NCBI GenBank assembly: GCA_029263455.1
Contig: JAJCXM010000029.1
Location: 1 to 43,010 of the forward strand
DNA from: Holophagae bacterium
GTDB taxonomy: Bacteria > Acidobacteriota > Holophagae > Acanthopleuribacterales > Acanthopleuribacteraceae
Direction: 5' to 3'
DNA length: 43,010 nt
Positions 1 to 8,670 of this stretch are shown in pieces. The notes beneath the pieces were generated by a model, which made no database searches, was not told where the DNA came from, and was given only the letters and a program-made list of their open reading frames with translations. The position numbers were made by a program, and so were the translations under genes. Every line of letters begins with the position of its first letter. The first letter of the stretch is position 1.

Positions 1-136
1 GCTCGGGACGCACCCTTTAATAACAGCTTTGGTCGACTAACCTCTCGCTCCACCATCTGATCCAACATGGGACACCTCCATGCCGATCAGCTTGCCCCAT
101 CTCCAAACCAACCGCCAGATGCACTTCCTCTCCCGC

Positions 137-1018
137 TTACAGCTCTTGTATCAGAAACTGTGCTGAAACCCGCCTAACAATGGATGAACGGTCTTCAGAT
201 GATCTTTTCAACAAGACGAGCAGCGGGATTCTGGTTTCCTGATCTCTTTGAGCAACGATAGGCGCAAGCTTGCTTTCACAATGTCGAATATCAGTCCACC
301 CCCACTTCCGACCTTCAATCCATACAATTCGGCCTTCAAATAAGCTACGGTATGCTTTAGCTCGAACTGAAGGCTGAACAGCTAAACTAGCGATTTCATC
401 TATTTTCCCATCAAGAATCGGTGTGCGACCTAGCTGAGAAAAGAGGGATGACATAGGCCCAGAAGCCGATGAAATCAGCTTAGTCCTAAGCGACTCTGCT
501 ATTTCCTTTTCACAAATGATTTGCAGAAGAATCTCTTTATCACCTTCTTCGATCCTGCCCCATGAGGTCCAATTGGAAAGCGTAATACACAGCGCTTCAG
601 CTACGTACTTTGGATCAGTCGATTTTGCTATCTCAGGTAGCTTTGCCCTTGCAGCCCCACGCACTTGAGGTACCCAATCATTAAACCTGCGAATAGCCAG
701 GTAAAAAAGGAATGTATTTGGTGCCGGTCCTGACAGGACGCGCAGTGCTTTCTCGCGCCGGTAACCATCCCAGCTAATCAGGTCAAGCCATGTTATCAAT
801 TCCTTAGGTTTTGACGATACCTTCCTCTTCGGAGGAGCCGATTCCCTTAGTGCCGAAAAATACTCAGTACGAATCAAACACGCCCAGTAGTCAAAACGCG
901 AATGAGACAACTTAGTTGTCACCTCAACCAGTTCAGACATATCGGCTACGACCTTGCTTCCCGAATTAATCGAGTTAGCGAAATTCTTCACTGCTGAAAT
1001 AATTCTATCTTTCATCAT
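137..1018 (-). CDS. HEAT-like helical protein, function unknown
   Basis: A predicted soluble protein of about 293 residues with no signal peptide or membrane segment. It is almost entirely helical by composition, and the stretch near residues 114-126 (DWVPQVRGAARAK) has the conserved pattern of a HEAT-repeat turn and second helix. Similar patterns recur downstream, so I read it as a HEAT/armadillo-type scaffold. No catalytic motif is visible. I placed the start at the ATG at 1018; a GTG at 1033 is also possible and neither has a clear ribosome binding site. It is the last of a run of minus-strand orphan genes. Proteins of this look are common as unassigned accessory genes; the fold is an inference and the function unknown. 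Confidence 0.6.
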   Translation of the reverse strand: MMKDRIISAVKNFANSINSGSKVVADMSELVEVTTKLSHSRFDYWACLIRTEYFSALRESAPPKRKVSSKPKELITWLDLISWDGYRREKALRVLSGPAPNTFLFYLAIRRFNDWVPQVRGAARAKLPEIAKSTDPKYVAEALCITLSNWTSWGRIEEGDKEILLQIICEKEIAESLRTKLISSASGPMSSLFSQLGRTPILDGKIDEIASLAVQPSVRAKAYRSLFEGRIVWIEGRKWGWTDIRHCESKLAPIVAQRDQETRIPLLVLLKRSSEDRSSIVRRVSAQFLIQEL

Positions 1019-1161
1019 TCGCGATTGCTGCACTTGTTACTCGGCTACAGATTTTATGAATTCATCCAATATCATGGCCATACCACAATGTTAATTCAGC
1101 GGCCAGAGCGTGTGCGAAGCGCGCCGATTGATCCGCTGCAATGTTTGGTATGGCACGGTGC

Positions 1162-1557
1162 TCAATATTTCGACAAATATCTCATGTTATCTGACATGTT
1201 GCTGACTGGTTTAACGTCCACTTCCTTGAGCAGTTTCTTCCACAATTTCTTGTAGTACTTCTTCTCGATTTTTTGTACCTTTCGAACCGTGAGGCCGTTT
1301 GCTTTTGTCCCGGAAGCGAGGAGAACCACTCCACCTTCTTTTACGAATCGCATCAGTATTGAATTCTCCGTATTATCGACCTGAAAAACAAGCCTCAAGA
1401 CGCCGTCCGACGAGTTTGTTTTGTCTATCGTACAATCGAATGTCGAAGCAACTTCCTCTGCCACCTCCAAGCACTTTGCGATGTCGGCATCGGTTTGGGA
1501 GTAGGAGAATAGACAGCATGACATTGCCAGCAGAATTGTCGGACGAAAATGGCTCAT
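1162..1557 (-). CDS. small secreted protein, unknown
   Basis: 131 residues. The N-terminus is a clear Sec signal peptide (hydrophobic core TILLAMSCCLFSYSQ, cleavage probably after SYS or SYSQ). The mature part is about 110 residues, charged, with a lysine-rich amphipathic stretch near residues 95-112 (KKYYKKLWKKLLKEV), and two cysteines that could pair. The ATG at 1557 follows AAGGA at good spacing. It starts 28 bases after the stop of the upstream 155-residue gene, so the two are probably cotranscribed. I do not recognise a family; periplasmic or exported location is inferred from the signal peptide only. Confidence 0.6.
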   Translation of the reverse strand: MSHFRPTILLAMSCCLFSYSQTDADIAKCLEVAEEVASTFDCTIDKTNSSDGVLRLVFQVDNTENSILMRFVKEGGVVLLASGTKANGLTVRKVQKIEKKYYKKLWKKLLKEVDVKPVSNMSDNMRYLSKY

Positions 1558-1585
1558 GATTTCATCCTTCGAACGGATTTGGCTA

Positions 1586-2053
1586 CTAATAACGTTGAGG
1601 TTGGGTGCTACCTGATTTTATTCTGATGTAGGTATCCATCGGAAAAGGATGCCGCCAGCGTTCTTCATACTCTTTAGCGCCATACCTTACTAAAATTCTG
1701 TCGGCCTCATTGAGATATTGTGATTTTAGCCGTAATATTCGAGTTTTGAAACTGTGAACACACTTGCCTTTGTCCCAAGGTTCATCCCTAAGCTCATTGT
1801 CGAACTCATACACCCGAATAAGAACTTCCTGCCCTTCGACGGTAAATCGTAGCTTTGTTCTTCCCGGTTCATGGTCAAATGCACAATCTGACTCAGGTAT
1901 TCTATTGAGCAAATCGAGAACAGCTTGAGAAAGCTCTGCGAAAGCATCCGATAGATAAGAGATCGGATCGATTGCATAGCTTTCTCCATCGCACTGCAAC
2001 GTGGAGGCTGCCCATCCGTGATCGTCAATGTTGTACGAAAGTGTGAATTTCAT
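1586..2053 (-). CDS. hypothetical cytoplasmic protein (immunity-like size)
   Basis: 155 residues, acidic, no signal peptide or membrane segment. The pattern (short beta strands, an internal SYLSDAFAELSQAVLDLLNR helix, then strands with many aromatic residues) resembles the small alpha/beta proteins often annotated as immunity or DUF proteins in polymorphic-toxin neighbourhoods, but there is no toxin next to it and I cannot name a family. The gene is followed after 28 bases by the secreted 131-residue gene, suggesting a two-gene unit. The ATG at 2053 has only a weak ribosome binding site. Another reading frame in the same span is a shadow. Confidence 0.55.
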   Translation of the reverse strand: MKFTLSYNIDDHGWAASTLQCDGESYAIDPISYLSDAFAELSQAVLDLLNRIPESDCAFDHEPGRTKLRFTVEGQEVLIRVYEFDNELRDEPWDKGKCVHSFKTRILRLKSQYLNEADRILVRYGAKEYEERWRHPFPMDTYIRIKSGSTQPQRY

Positions 2054-2290
2054 ATGCAGTAAACGTTACTTGCCCATGCCGCAACTAGTAGCTAGGTTGA
2101 AGTCCAAATTACCATGAAACGTGGAATCTGGCTGAACAAATTGGCGACCGCGGAAAGGTTCTGCGTTTACCGACCGGTTGTGCCTATCACGACCGTGGAA
2201 TAATGGACTGAAAACGTACTTTCATTTTGAAAACGATCCATCCTTTGTTGACCCCAAAAGGCATCAAGGTGTTCCTTTCAATTAAAGCGC

Positions 2291-3133
2291 TCATCTCCTC
2301 TGGTCAAAATACTTAGCCATCTGCTGGGCAGCAATTTCTTCGCCAAGAGAAGCTGCTAACTTCCAATCCTCGAGGGCACCGTCTAGATCTTTCAGGTTGA
2401 ATTTGCTGTTGCCTCGATTCAATAATGCATTTGCGGTATCAGGCTCAGCCTCTAGTACGTGATCATAATCCGCGATAGCGCCACGATGATCCCCCATGTC
2501 ATCCTTTAATGCGCCTCGGTTTGTCCAGGCCGACAGAAAATCCGGTGCCAATTCAATGACTGTATCGTAGTCTGCCAGCGCTTCCTTTGAGAGGAAGAGC
2601 TCATCTTTAAGAATGGCTATGGAATACAATGCATCCATATTTTCTGGGTTAACCATGAGCACACGCCTGAAATCTAAGTACGCGCCAAACTTAAAGCCTT
2701 TTTCGTAGTTGACCATCGCTGCGCCAAAGTATTCATTCTCTTTTGCTGGCTCGAAGACCTCAATATCATCATTTTTCTGAAGTGCACCCCAATCCGTAAA
2801 CAAACAATCAAACGAGAAGCCCAGACGAGCCATGTCCATAGTCCAGTATTTAAACGACTCTGAATCGAAGAAGAATCTTGCTGCCTGTCCACCCAGTTCC
2901 CAAATATCGTCTTTTGATTGGATTCCCGTGACTTGATACCCATAAATATCTGTTAATGATGATTTTAGTTTTTCGAGATGTGCACGCGAATTCGACTCAA
3001 AGAAATAATCGAAATTCAGTCTTCCAAATTCCTTCTGCCCTTTCGATTTAAGTCTGTCGCAAAACTGCGCACCCACTGAAAGCTGATACGAAAGGCATTC
3101 ATTCATTTCCTTGGAAGACAGAAATTGAGACAT
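2291..3133 (-). CDS. tetratricopeptide-repeat protein
   Basis: 280 residues. The C-terminal half (about 140-270) contains three to four consecutive TPR units, recognisable by motifs such as YDTVIELAPDFLSAWTNRGA and YDHVLEAEPDTANALLNRG followed by a shorter final unit. The N-terminal 130 residues are not TPR and carry no recognised domain. No signal peptide, so it is probably cytosolic and mediates protein-protein contacts. The ATG at 3133 has an AAGGAG site nine bases upstream. A GCATAACG element lies about 22 bases upstream of the start (see the cassette finding). The partner is unknown. Confidence 0.8.
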   Translation of the reverse strand: MSQFLSSKEMNECLSYQLSVGAQFCDRLKSKGQKEFGRLNFDYFFESNSRAHLEKLKSSLTDIYGYQVTGIQSKDDIWELGGQAARFFFDSESFKYWTMDMARLGFSFDCLFTDWGALQKNDDIEVFEPAKENEYFGAAMVNYEKGFKFGAYLDFRRVLMVNPENMDALYSIAILKDELFLSKEALADYDTVIELAPDFLSAWTNRGALKDDMGDHRGAIADYDHVLEAEPDTANALLNRGNSKFNLKDLDGALEDWKLAASLGEEIAAQQMAKYFDQRR

Positions 3134-3460
3134 GGATCAAATCTCCTTCATCAATATCGTGGCATAACGGACGGAAACTAACTGGCGCAAGCCTTCGCTA
3201 GACCCAACACCGCCGCGCCAAGTTGAATGATGTGAGTCTTTGGCAAGCAAATTTGAAGGCTGCCGCATTCGCATTGACTTCAAAATGGCTTCTTGACAAC
3301 GACATTGCAAATTACCCGGCTCTCGCTGTGATGACAAGCTTATACCAGCTTTCAAGCAGAAAAGGGAATGACGGGGGCAGGAACGCGCAATCCATGCTGC
3401 CCCAGTCACATTGTTGCTGATGCCACCTCGTGCATCAATACCTCACATTTGTTGCCCAAA
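3134..3460. other. long spacer with attC-like sequence
   Basis: No convincing gene. Near 3155-3221 there is a GCATAACG core, an inner pair of complementary arms (TGGCGC and GCGCC) and a GTTGAAT core, which together look somewhat like an integron attC site on the minus strand. The two outer cores do not pair well, so this is weak. Short frames on both strands here lack ribosome sites and protein-like composition. Confidence 0.3.
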
Positions 3461-4063
3461 TCAGGCCTCATTTCGGCCAACGTACTGCACCACTGACGCC
3501 ATGCCAGAATGAGCTTCGCCTTCGCTAACCTTACGGTCCGTCTCTATTAATAATTGATGATTGAGGCTAGGAAATTCTTTTTTAATCTTTTCAATGCTCA
3601 TAAGCATATCAATGTCTTTTGGCCCACCGGTATGCCTTGACAATTGAGCTTCAGAATAAGCCTCAAGCAGAACAATACCACCAGGTTTAAGTGATTCTTC
3701 AATAAGGGGGTACAACCTGTAGCGGATGGAACTGGGAAGATGTGCGGAGATAGAGATCACTGTATTGTAGCGTTGTTCTTTAGGCTGAAATTCAGCTAGG
3801 TCGACAACCTCTGTCTCGATAACAACGCCTCTAGATTTTGCAAGTGCATGTGCTTTTTCTAAAGCCACTTCTGAACAATCTACACCCAAGACACTCAGCC
3901 CACGTGACGCCACAAACACAGCGTTACGGCCTTCTCCTTCAGATAGAGAGAGGACCGGTCCACGTAGCAATTCTGCATTTTCAATAAGAAAAGTGTTTGC
4001 GTCTGTACCGTAGAGATACGCTTCATTTGTGTATCGTTGATTCCAGTATTTTTGGTCGTACAT
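3461..4063 (-). CDS. class I SAM-dependent methyltransferase
   Basis: 200 residues, close to the usual length of the small TehB-like methyltransferase group. Motif I is visible as LSLSEGEGRNAVFVASRG (about residues 38-55), followed by the acidic residue of motif II at GVDCSEVAL, and the later EVVDLAEF and GGIVLLEAYS segments match the adenine-binding and beta-4/5 parts of the fold. The N-terminus (YDQKYWNQRY...) is typical for this group. It would transfer a methyl group from S-adenosylmethionine to a small molecule or metalloid; the substrate cannot be read from sequence. It has no signal peptide. It stands alone between long spacers in the accessory gene run. Confidence 0.85.
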   Translation of the reverse strand: MYDQKYWNQRYTNEAYLYGTDANTFLIENAELLRGPVLSLSEGEGRNAVFVASRGLSVLGVDCSEVALEKAHALAKSRGVVIETEVVDLAEFQPKEQRYNTVISISAHLPSSIRYRLYPLIEESLKPGGIVLLEAYSEAQLSRHTGGPKDIDMLMSIEKIKKEFPSLNHQLLIETDRKVSEGEAHSGMASVVQYVGRNEA

Positions 4064-4505
4064 TGTTCAGTCCCAGCGATGTATTTATCTCAAAGTTGGC
4101 TCATGGACCAGCTTCACGACTATATGTCCCCATAAAACGCTGCCCACATATACTGATTGGAGAGTGACTTTGCCCGCATAACGACTGCGATCTCGCTGAG
4201 GTCCGGCGCCTAGGTTCGCTATTTCCCACAATTTCTATCCTGCTCACCGACGGAATCCAGATAATCACTAACTTTGATGTTGATTTGACCCAATCTTTCG
4301 TTTTTATCTAAGAATCAACCAATAGTGGTTTGATTTGTTATCAAATCTAAGGTCGGAACTTGGTGCGGTCAATAAAAATACGCGGATTTTAGAAAAAGTT
4401 CAGGAAACAGGCATGCGAAATCACGATTCCATCAATACAGAAAGCAGTAAGGGTGACTGGATTCCCCGCAATTGGCTGTTGGGCGGCACCGTTTCGCTTA
4501 CCACC
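4064..4505. other. long spacer, no convincing gene
   Basis: About 440 bases with only low-quality frames. A second GCATAACG core sits at about 4169-4176, similar to the one at 3155, and is followed by a GC-rich stretch with partial inverted symmetry (GGCGCC). A plus-strand frame starting at 4335 overlaps the DUF7660-like gene on the other strand and has no ribosome site, so I did not call it. Confidence 0.3.
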
Positions 4506-4811
4506 CTACTCATAGATTTTGCCGCAATAGAGAAAGGTAGCAAAACGCTTCCATGGAGATACATCATGAAGAGCGTGATCAGGCGCGAGCTTTCTTCCAA
4601 AGTCGCTATCTACCGCCCATGCTCGAGCTGATTCGAGGTAATCTTCAATGGTAGTGCATTCCCAGCCGCCAGCATCTGACGCATACGGATTGGACGGATT
4701 TGCAGCCTCTAATCGGGCCGCGGTACGTCGGTCCTGTTCCAAGGCTTTAACGAATGCAAGAAAGCTAACTTCGTCTGTCACTCCATCGAGTAGTTCAGTG
4801 AGCTGGGACAT
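4506..4811 (-). CDS. DUF7660-like small protein
   Basis: 101 residues, cytosolic. It has the layout I know from the DUF7660 family: an N-terminal helix pair (SFLAFVKALEQDRR), a central GGWECTTIEDYLESARAWA segment and a C-terminal PWKRFATFLYCGKIYE block. These blocks are the conserved signature; the function of the family is unknown. The gene is 53 bases downstream of the Rid-like gene on the same strand. The short gap contains a hairpin (GCGCC-CAA-GGCGC), which could be a weak terminator or attenuation structure. The start at 4811 is the only reasonable one. Confidence 0.65.
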   Translation of the reverse strand: MSQLTELLDGVTDEVSFLAFVKALEQDRRTAARLEAANPSNPYASDAGGWECTTIEDYLESARAWAVDSDFGRKLAPDHALHDVSPWKRFATFLYCGKIYE

Positions 4812-4864
4812 GACGCTCTATACTCCGATCACGGCACTGCGCCTTGGGCGCGTTTCGTGCTGTT

Positions 4865-5260
4865 TCACATGTTATCTGCATTTTTAACGACTGTTGCATC
4901 AATCTCTACCAGCTGCCCTTCATAGCCAAGCATCGACACGCCAATCAGAGTTGCTGGCGGGACATCATTCTCAAAATCCTCCATTACTGCCTTCCAAGCA
5001 GTCGTAAGATTATCGCGAGGCCCTACTACGTAGATGGTGAGATGCTGTATGTCTTGTGCAGAGAAGTCGTAACACGACATCAGGACCTTGAGATTTGCTA
5101 TGCATTGTACGGCTTGGGCATAAGGGTCGTCGACTCCTACAGTTCTTGCGGATGAATCTTGAGGAACTTGGCCGGCAACATATAGTTGATTGCCCGTCAA
5201 TTTTGCATAGCGGTACCCCGGTGTTGACGCCAATCCAGCTTTAGTCTCGATTTCATTCAT
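4865..5260 (-). CDS. Rid (YjgF/YER057c) family protein, probably lacking the catalytic Arg
   Basis: 131 residues from the ATG at 5260, the normal Rid size; a longer frame begins at 5359 but its extra 33 residues do not look like the family. Family hallmarks are YVAGQVPQD near residue 25, a central ANLKVLMSCYDFSAQDI helix and a C-terminal LVEIDATVV strand. RidA deaminases use an arginine in a PARS-type motif; here the corresponding stretch reads PPATLIGV, so the arginine seems absent, as in Rid subgroups that probably do not hydrolyse 2-aminoacrylate. It would form a trimer in the cytosol. Its precise role is unclear. Confidence 0.8.
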   Translation of the reverse strand: MNEIETKAGLASTPGYRYAKLTGNQLYVAGQVPQDSSARTVGVDDPYAQAVQCIANLKVLMSCYDFSAQDIQHLTIYVVGPRDNLTTAWKAVMEDFENDVPPATLIGVSMLGYEGQLVEIDATVVKNADNM

Positions 5261-5661
5261 ACAAACCGCCAAACGGATTGGTGTTAACCGGCTGGCAACA
5301 GCGCTGACCGGCCCCGATTCTGCCGCTTGATTATGACGCCTGACGGAACCCATGGTCAATCGAACCGAACTGTTGAGCAGTCCGGTTCAACGGCTGGGTG
5401 GGCAGTGAGCGAATCGAGGTCAGCGTACTCCATGGGAACGTCGTCTCTGTGCTCGTAGGTCGGCTCGAGCGTGTCGATTAGTGCGTTTAGATGGGCATAG
5501 AGTTCGGGACGCGTTTACTAAAAATGTAGCTAGGTGCATGGGAGGATGCGGGATCAAATTGAATCCACTTCCACGGGTGTCTTGAACCACATATCAAGCG
5601 AATGCAAACTCGCGTAGGCTGGTAGTACCTGCACCCTTCAGCATCTGTCATTGGCAAGCCG
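5261..5661. other. spacer with a possible coding remnant
   Basis: On the minus strand between about 5515 and 5355 an open stretch of roughly 50 codons reads like the tail of a protein (RPELYAHLNALIDTLEP ...), ending in TGA. It is preceded in frame by TAG and TAA and has no start codon context. It may be the decayed 3' end of a lost gene, family unknown. The rest of the spacer shows nothing recognisable. Confidence 0.25.
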
Positions 5662-6675
5662 CTATGGGAATTGGAAGCAAGAATTCACTGCTTCGATGAA
5701 TTCGTTAATGCCGTGCAATTCGAATTGCTCCCAAAGAATCTCGACACAGTCCGTCGCCATAAAAATCAAGCCCTCGTCATGGATGGAGGTCAAACGATCC
5801 TCTCTCCAGATTGGTAAATCGGCGGTTTGATGTCCGATATCACTGGCGGGTCTAGGTAAAAAAACTTCGGAACAATTTGGGAAGAGAGTCGTTCCCTCAC
5901 CCAACCCGTTACCACCTACCGCGAAACCATCTACGTAGCGAAAAACATCGAATCCGGTTGGGCAATCAGTAAACCAAACAAGTTGATCCAAGGTAAAGGT
6001 ATTGAACTCATCTGCCCCTTGAATGATATCTTGTTCTGTCCTTTTGGCTGACCGCAGAAACGGGTCTGCCAATTGGATATCGGCCGCAGTCAACGCCAGA
6101 ATATTTGCCTGCGACTGCTCATGAACGAATGAAAAGTTCATCAAACTTTCGTCGAGGCGACCCACACTTCCTGTTGTGCCGACAAAGATGACGTCACCTG
6201 AAATGTGCTGCTGCATAGCGAGAACCGAGCCCGTAGGCGCGACCAAGCCCAGACATGCTGCCCCCGATCTGTCGCAGCGGCCAATGATAGGGAACTGGCT
6301 ATCAGGAATGCCGTACCAAATGCGGTTTGGGGTTAAGAGAATCGGAGTAATGGCCGTATTGGGGAAATCCATCACCTGGCTCCAATCCAACCCATCCCAG
6401 TGAAGGACGACCTCTTGACCAGACGCCACCACATCCGTAGAACTGAGTCCGTGTACGTCGTAGAGATTCTGAGATGTGTGGCTGTCAACGGGTGACCAAT
6501 CGCTACCATCCCAATGAAGAATAGTGCCAGCCGCGCCCACAATCACACCAAAATCTCCGCCTTCGTCCATCCAAATGCTTGTCAGGTTTTCCGTTATGCC
6601 TGAGGGAACGGAAACGAATTGGCATATTCCGCGACTACCCAGCAGTATGAACAAGAATAGGGATATATGTTTCAT
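5662..6675 (-). CDS. secreted beta-propeller-like protein
   Basis: 337 residues from the ATG at 6675, chosen because AAAGGA lies upstream at good spacing and the protein then begins with a signal peptide (MKHISLFLFILLGSRGICQ). The longer frame to 6801 adds non-signal sequence. The mature part has short repeats of the type GTILHWDGSDWSPV and EVVLHWDGLDWSQV, each preceded by an IW/VHGLSSTDV strand, as in proteins describing event-driven WD/BNR-like propellers that repeat 'LHWDG..W'. Several cysteines could form disulphides. Probably exported to the periplasm or cell surface. No catalytic motif is visible; function unknown. Confidence 0.7.
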   Translation of the reverse strand: MKHISLFLFILLGSRGICQFVSVPSGITENLTSIWMDEGGDFGVIVGAAGTILHWDGSDWSPVDSHTSQNLYDVHGLSSTDVVASGQEVVLHWDGLDWSQVMDFPNTAITPILLTPNRIWYGIPDSQFPIIGRCDRSGAACLGLVAPTGSVLAMQQHISGDVIFVGTTGSVGRLDESLMNFSFVHEQSQANILALTAADIQLADPFLRSAKRTEQDIIQGADEFNTFTLDQLVWFTDCPTGFDVFRYVDGFAVGGNGLGEGTTLFPNCSEVFLPRPASDIGHQTADLPIWREDRLTSIHDEGLIFMATDCVEILWEQFELHGINEFIEAVNSCFQFP

Positions 6676-7046
6676 GGCGACGTCCTTTCGAAAACTTGCT
6701 ACCAATATGAGCATTTTATCTCCAAAAAAGCTCCTGATCTCTCTTGACTTTTTCTGATCAAGCGCTAAATGAATGCCATTAGATGAATAGACGTTGGTCA
6801 ATATGGTCAGCCAAGTCGATCGATTTGGGTTTTGATTACATCAATTATGTAGCCAAGCCTCAACGCCAACGTATTCCCGTAAACAGGATCTATATCCCGA
6901 CCACTTGCGTCGTAGATATGAATGGAATTCACCGCTGTGGCAAAGAACAAGACCTTTTTAACCAGCTCCTAAAAACACCCGTAACGCTTAGGAAAAAGTA
7001 GTCGCAATCGTCACCATTTCAAGATAAACGAGCGTAGTTTGATCTC
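6676..7046. other. divergent intergenic region
   Basis: About 370 bases between a minus-strand and a plus-strand gene, so it should hold both promoters. A plus-strand frame at 6783-7001 has no ribosome binding site and an unconvincing translation, and I did not call it. I see no clear operator. Confidence 0.4.
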
Positions 7047-7493
7047 ATGAGAACAATTTTTAGCGCCTATTTCTTGTGGATTATGATTATCTGCTTCGCA
7101 TGGGTTCAATGGTCTTCCTGCCAAGGCTTTGTATTCGACCATTCAAACCATTCCAGGTTGCGCCTACCGGTTGTAGACCACGATCTCGCTGTGTGGCCAC
7201 CACAGCAAACGATTTGGATTTGCAATGACGGCGTGCTTAAGTTTGGGTCTCGTCTCATCGAACCGCGTCTCATCAACAAAGACGACATTGGAAACGCTAT
7301 CAATGCCAGTCGGCAGCAACTATTTGCCAGGCATGATCCTACCTGGAAGGATTCGGTTTGGTTAATCGCTGACCGAGACACTTCCTACGGCATCATTGAG
7401 GACGCTCTGGATCAAATCCGTCTCTTCCGCTCCCCATGCCGCGTCTACTTTGTCGGTGATCGTCGGCCAGCGCCTGTGCCAGCTCGCAATTAG
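7047..7493 (+). CDS. ExbD/TolR-like periplasmic domain protein
   Basis: 148 residues. It begins with one hydrophobic segment (IFSAYFLWIMIICFAWVQW) that could be a membrane anchor or signal, followed by about 115 periplasmic residues. The segment around 104-137 (VWLIADRDTSYGIIEDALDQIRLF ... VYFVGDRR) matches the ExbD C-terminal pattern in which a strand ending in AD is followed by Y-G-x(3)-D and a helix. It lacks the usual aspartate in the membrane segment and has no ExbB or TonB partner nearby, so it is unlikely to be a working proton-driven motor part. The last dozen codons lie inside a dispersed repeat (7459-7528), so the C-terminus may have been replaced. Confidence 0.5.
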   Translation: MRTIFSAYFLWIMIICFAWVQWSSCQGFVFDHSNHSRLRLPVVDHDLAVWPPQQTIWICNDGVLKFGSRLIEPRLINKDDIGNAINASRQQLFARHDPTWKDSVWLIADRDTSYGIIEDALDQIRLFRSPCRVYFVGDRRPAPVPARN

Positions 7494-7528
7494 GATCAGT
7501 CGGCCGCCGATCGAATCGTCGGCTATGG
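7459..7528 (+). repeat. dispersed repeat, copy A (composite)
   Basis: The left part (7459-7507) aligns without gaps to 8167-8215 with about 40 of 49 bases identical, including two exact blocks (ATCGTCGGCCAGC and GCTCGCAATTAGGATC) at the same spacing. The right part (7499-7528) aligns to 8671-8700 with 27 of 30 identical, including ATCGTCGGCTATGG. Copy A is therefore the sum of copies B and C. It contains the stop codon of the ExbD-like gene. Confidence 0.75.
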
Positions 7529-7748
7529 CGTTTCAGTGCCTAATTCTAAGGGGAGGCCAAGAACTTGTTCACTTGTTTGACAAGCGTAATTTTGCTTTCA
7601 AATCGCGACAAGCTGAACCTGACAACCAAAGCAATTTATGATTTCAAATTTGGCTCAAAGACTCGCTTCGCGATAGCATATCCCCAAAAACTGTACCAGT
7701 TTGTCGCGTGTATAAAGAACCAATTATTCGCATTTATCGCTTTGGCAG

Positions 7749-8222
7749 TCAATTTGTTAGCGATAGCCTATATTCGATCTTATCTCCCTGGCCATTCGTG
7801 ACAACATCATACATTCGATTTGGATCACTGATCTCATGAAAAGTCCCGACTTTGTTCTTCTTGTCCGAATTGAAATATACACGTGGATTATTATCGAAAA
7901 CATGGTCTTCAATTACAACGTCTTCTCGAAATTTGACAATCCGCACCTGACCTTCTTGTATCCCTCTTTGTTTTATTGCGCCACTTGTCGCTTTTTCAAG
8001 ATCTTCGCTTAGCGAAGGCCCGTATGTCATGTAGAGTAGGTCCCAATTTGTGCCGAACAATTGGTCGGCTCTTACTTTACAATTCCTGCGATCCTGGCAA
8101 TGCTTGTCTATAGTTTTCGCCAACTGAGATTTGCCGCACGAGACCTGACAAATAGCTAAAACAAGCATCGTCGGCCAGCCAACATACCTGCTCGCAATTA
8201 GGATCTGTTGGCCGCTTGTCAT
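7749..8222 (-). CDS. hypothetical exported or lipid-anchored protein
   Basis: 157 residues from the ATG at 8222 or 139 from the ATG at 8168. The first 30 residues include a hydrophobic run ending in QVSCGKS, which could be a signal peptide, possibly with the cysteine lipidated, although the lipobox is not ideal. The N-terminal 18 codons of the long form lie in repeat copy B, so the shorter start deserves consideration; AAGGAG lies rather close to the long start. The mature part has a cysteine pair (CQDRRNC) and a strand-rich C-terminus. No family recognised; the size and composition resemble small secreted orphan proteins elsewhere in the window. Confidence 0.5.
   Translation of the reverse strand: MTSGQQILIASRYVGWPTMLVLAICQVSCGKSQLAKTIDKHCQDRRNCKVRADQLFGTNWDLLYMTYGPSLSEDLEKATSGAIKQRGIQEGQVRIVKFREDVVIEDHVFDNNPRVYFNSDKKNKVGTFHEISDPNRMYDVVTNGQGDKIEYRLSLTN
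8167..8215 (+). repeat. dispersed repeat, copy B
   Basis: Shares two exact blocks of 13 and 16 bases with copy A at identical spacing (about 40 of 49 bases overall). It lies over the 5' end of the preceding minus-strand gene. Confidence 0.75.
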
Positions 8223-8270
8223 GACTCCTTCACTCGACTTGTGCTCGAAACTGAATTAGATATAGGCGAT

Positions 8271-8597
8271 TCATTCATGGATTTTATTGATGAGATATTC
8301 GACATATTCTGGGTTATCAGTCGGTTTTTCTTGAATAATTTGAACGAATAGTTTGACGTATTGGCGCCCCAACGCCACCAATTCAGCATATTTGGGCTCG
8401 TTCAAATTTGACGCCATACACTCATAGGCTCGCTTCACAAAGAGCAATGAATTCTTGTCGTCTCCAACATGGCATAGATTGAAAGCGAGATTGGTACAAA
8501 TTACAAAATCATATAGGGCATGGTTACGGCGGTAGAGCCCGTCGACCCTAACTTCATTGATTTGCTTTAAGATGGCACCGAGTTCACCAGAATACAA
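8271..8597 (-). CDS. small helical hypothetical protein
   Basis: 108 residues, all-helical by composition, cytosolic, with no recognised domain. The start is a TTG at 8597 with GGGAG nine bases upstream, which supports translation. An in-frame TGA lies just before it, so this is either a complete small protein or the surviving part of a longer helical (TPR-like) one. The 53-residue core around YAELVALGRQYVKLFVQII is amphipathic. It sits between two copies of a dispersed repeat and between unrelated secreted genes. Confidence 0.45.
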   Translation of the reverse strand: MYSGELGAILKQINEVRVDGLYRRNHALYDFVICTNLAFNLCHVGDDKNSLLFVKRAYECMASNLNEPKYAELVALGRQYVKLFVQIIQEKPTDNPEYVEYLINKIHE

Positions 8598-8670
8598 ATG
8601 TCTGATCTCCCTTAATCATCACCCTTGGTCTGATCAAAGCCAGAATTGCTGTCTGTCACAGTTTACAGGA

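Noticed and set aside
3155-3221. A definite integron attC site
   Set aside because: The GCATAAC and ATTCAAC cores pair poorly and the GTTRRRY consensus is broken at one position; no integrase is seen.
3223-3420. Plus-strand frame of 65 codons in the spacer
   Set aside because: No ribosome binding site, no family pattern, and an overlapping frame of similar quality on the other strand.
4335-4631. Plus-strand frame of 98 codons
   Set aside because: Its 3' part lies over the DUF7660-like gene on the other strand and the translation looks random.
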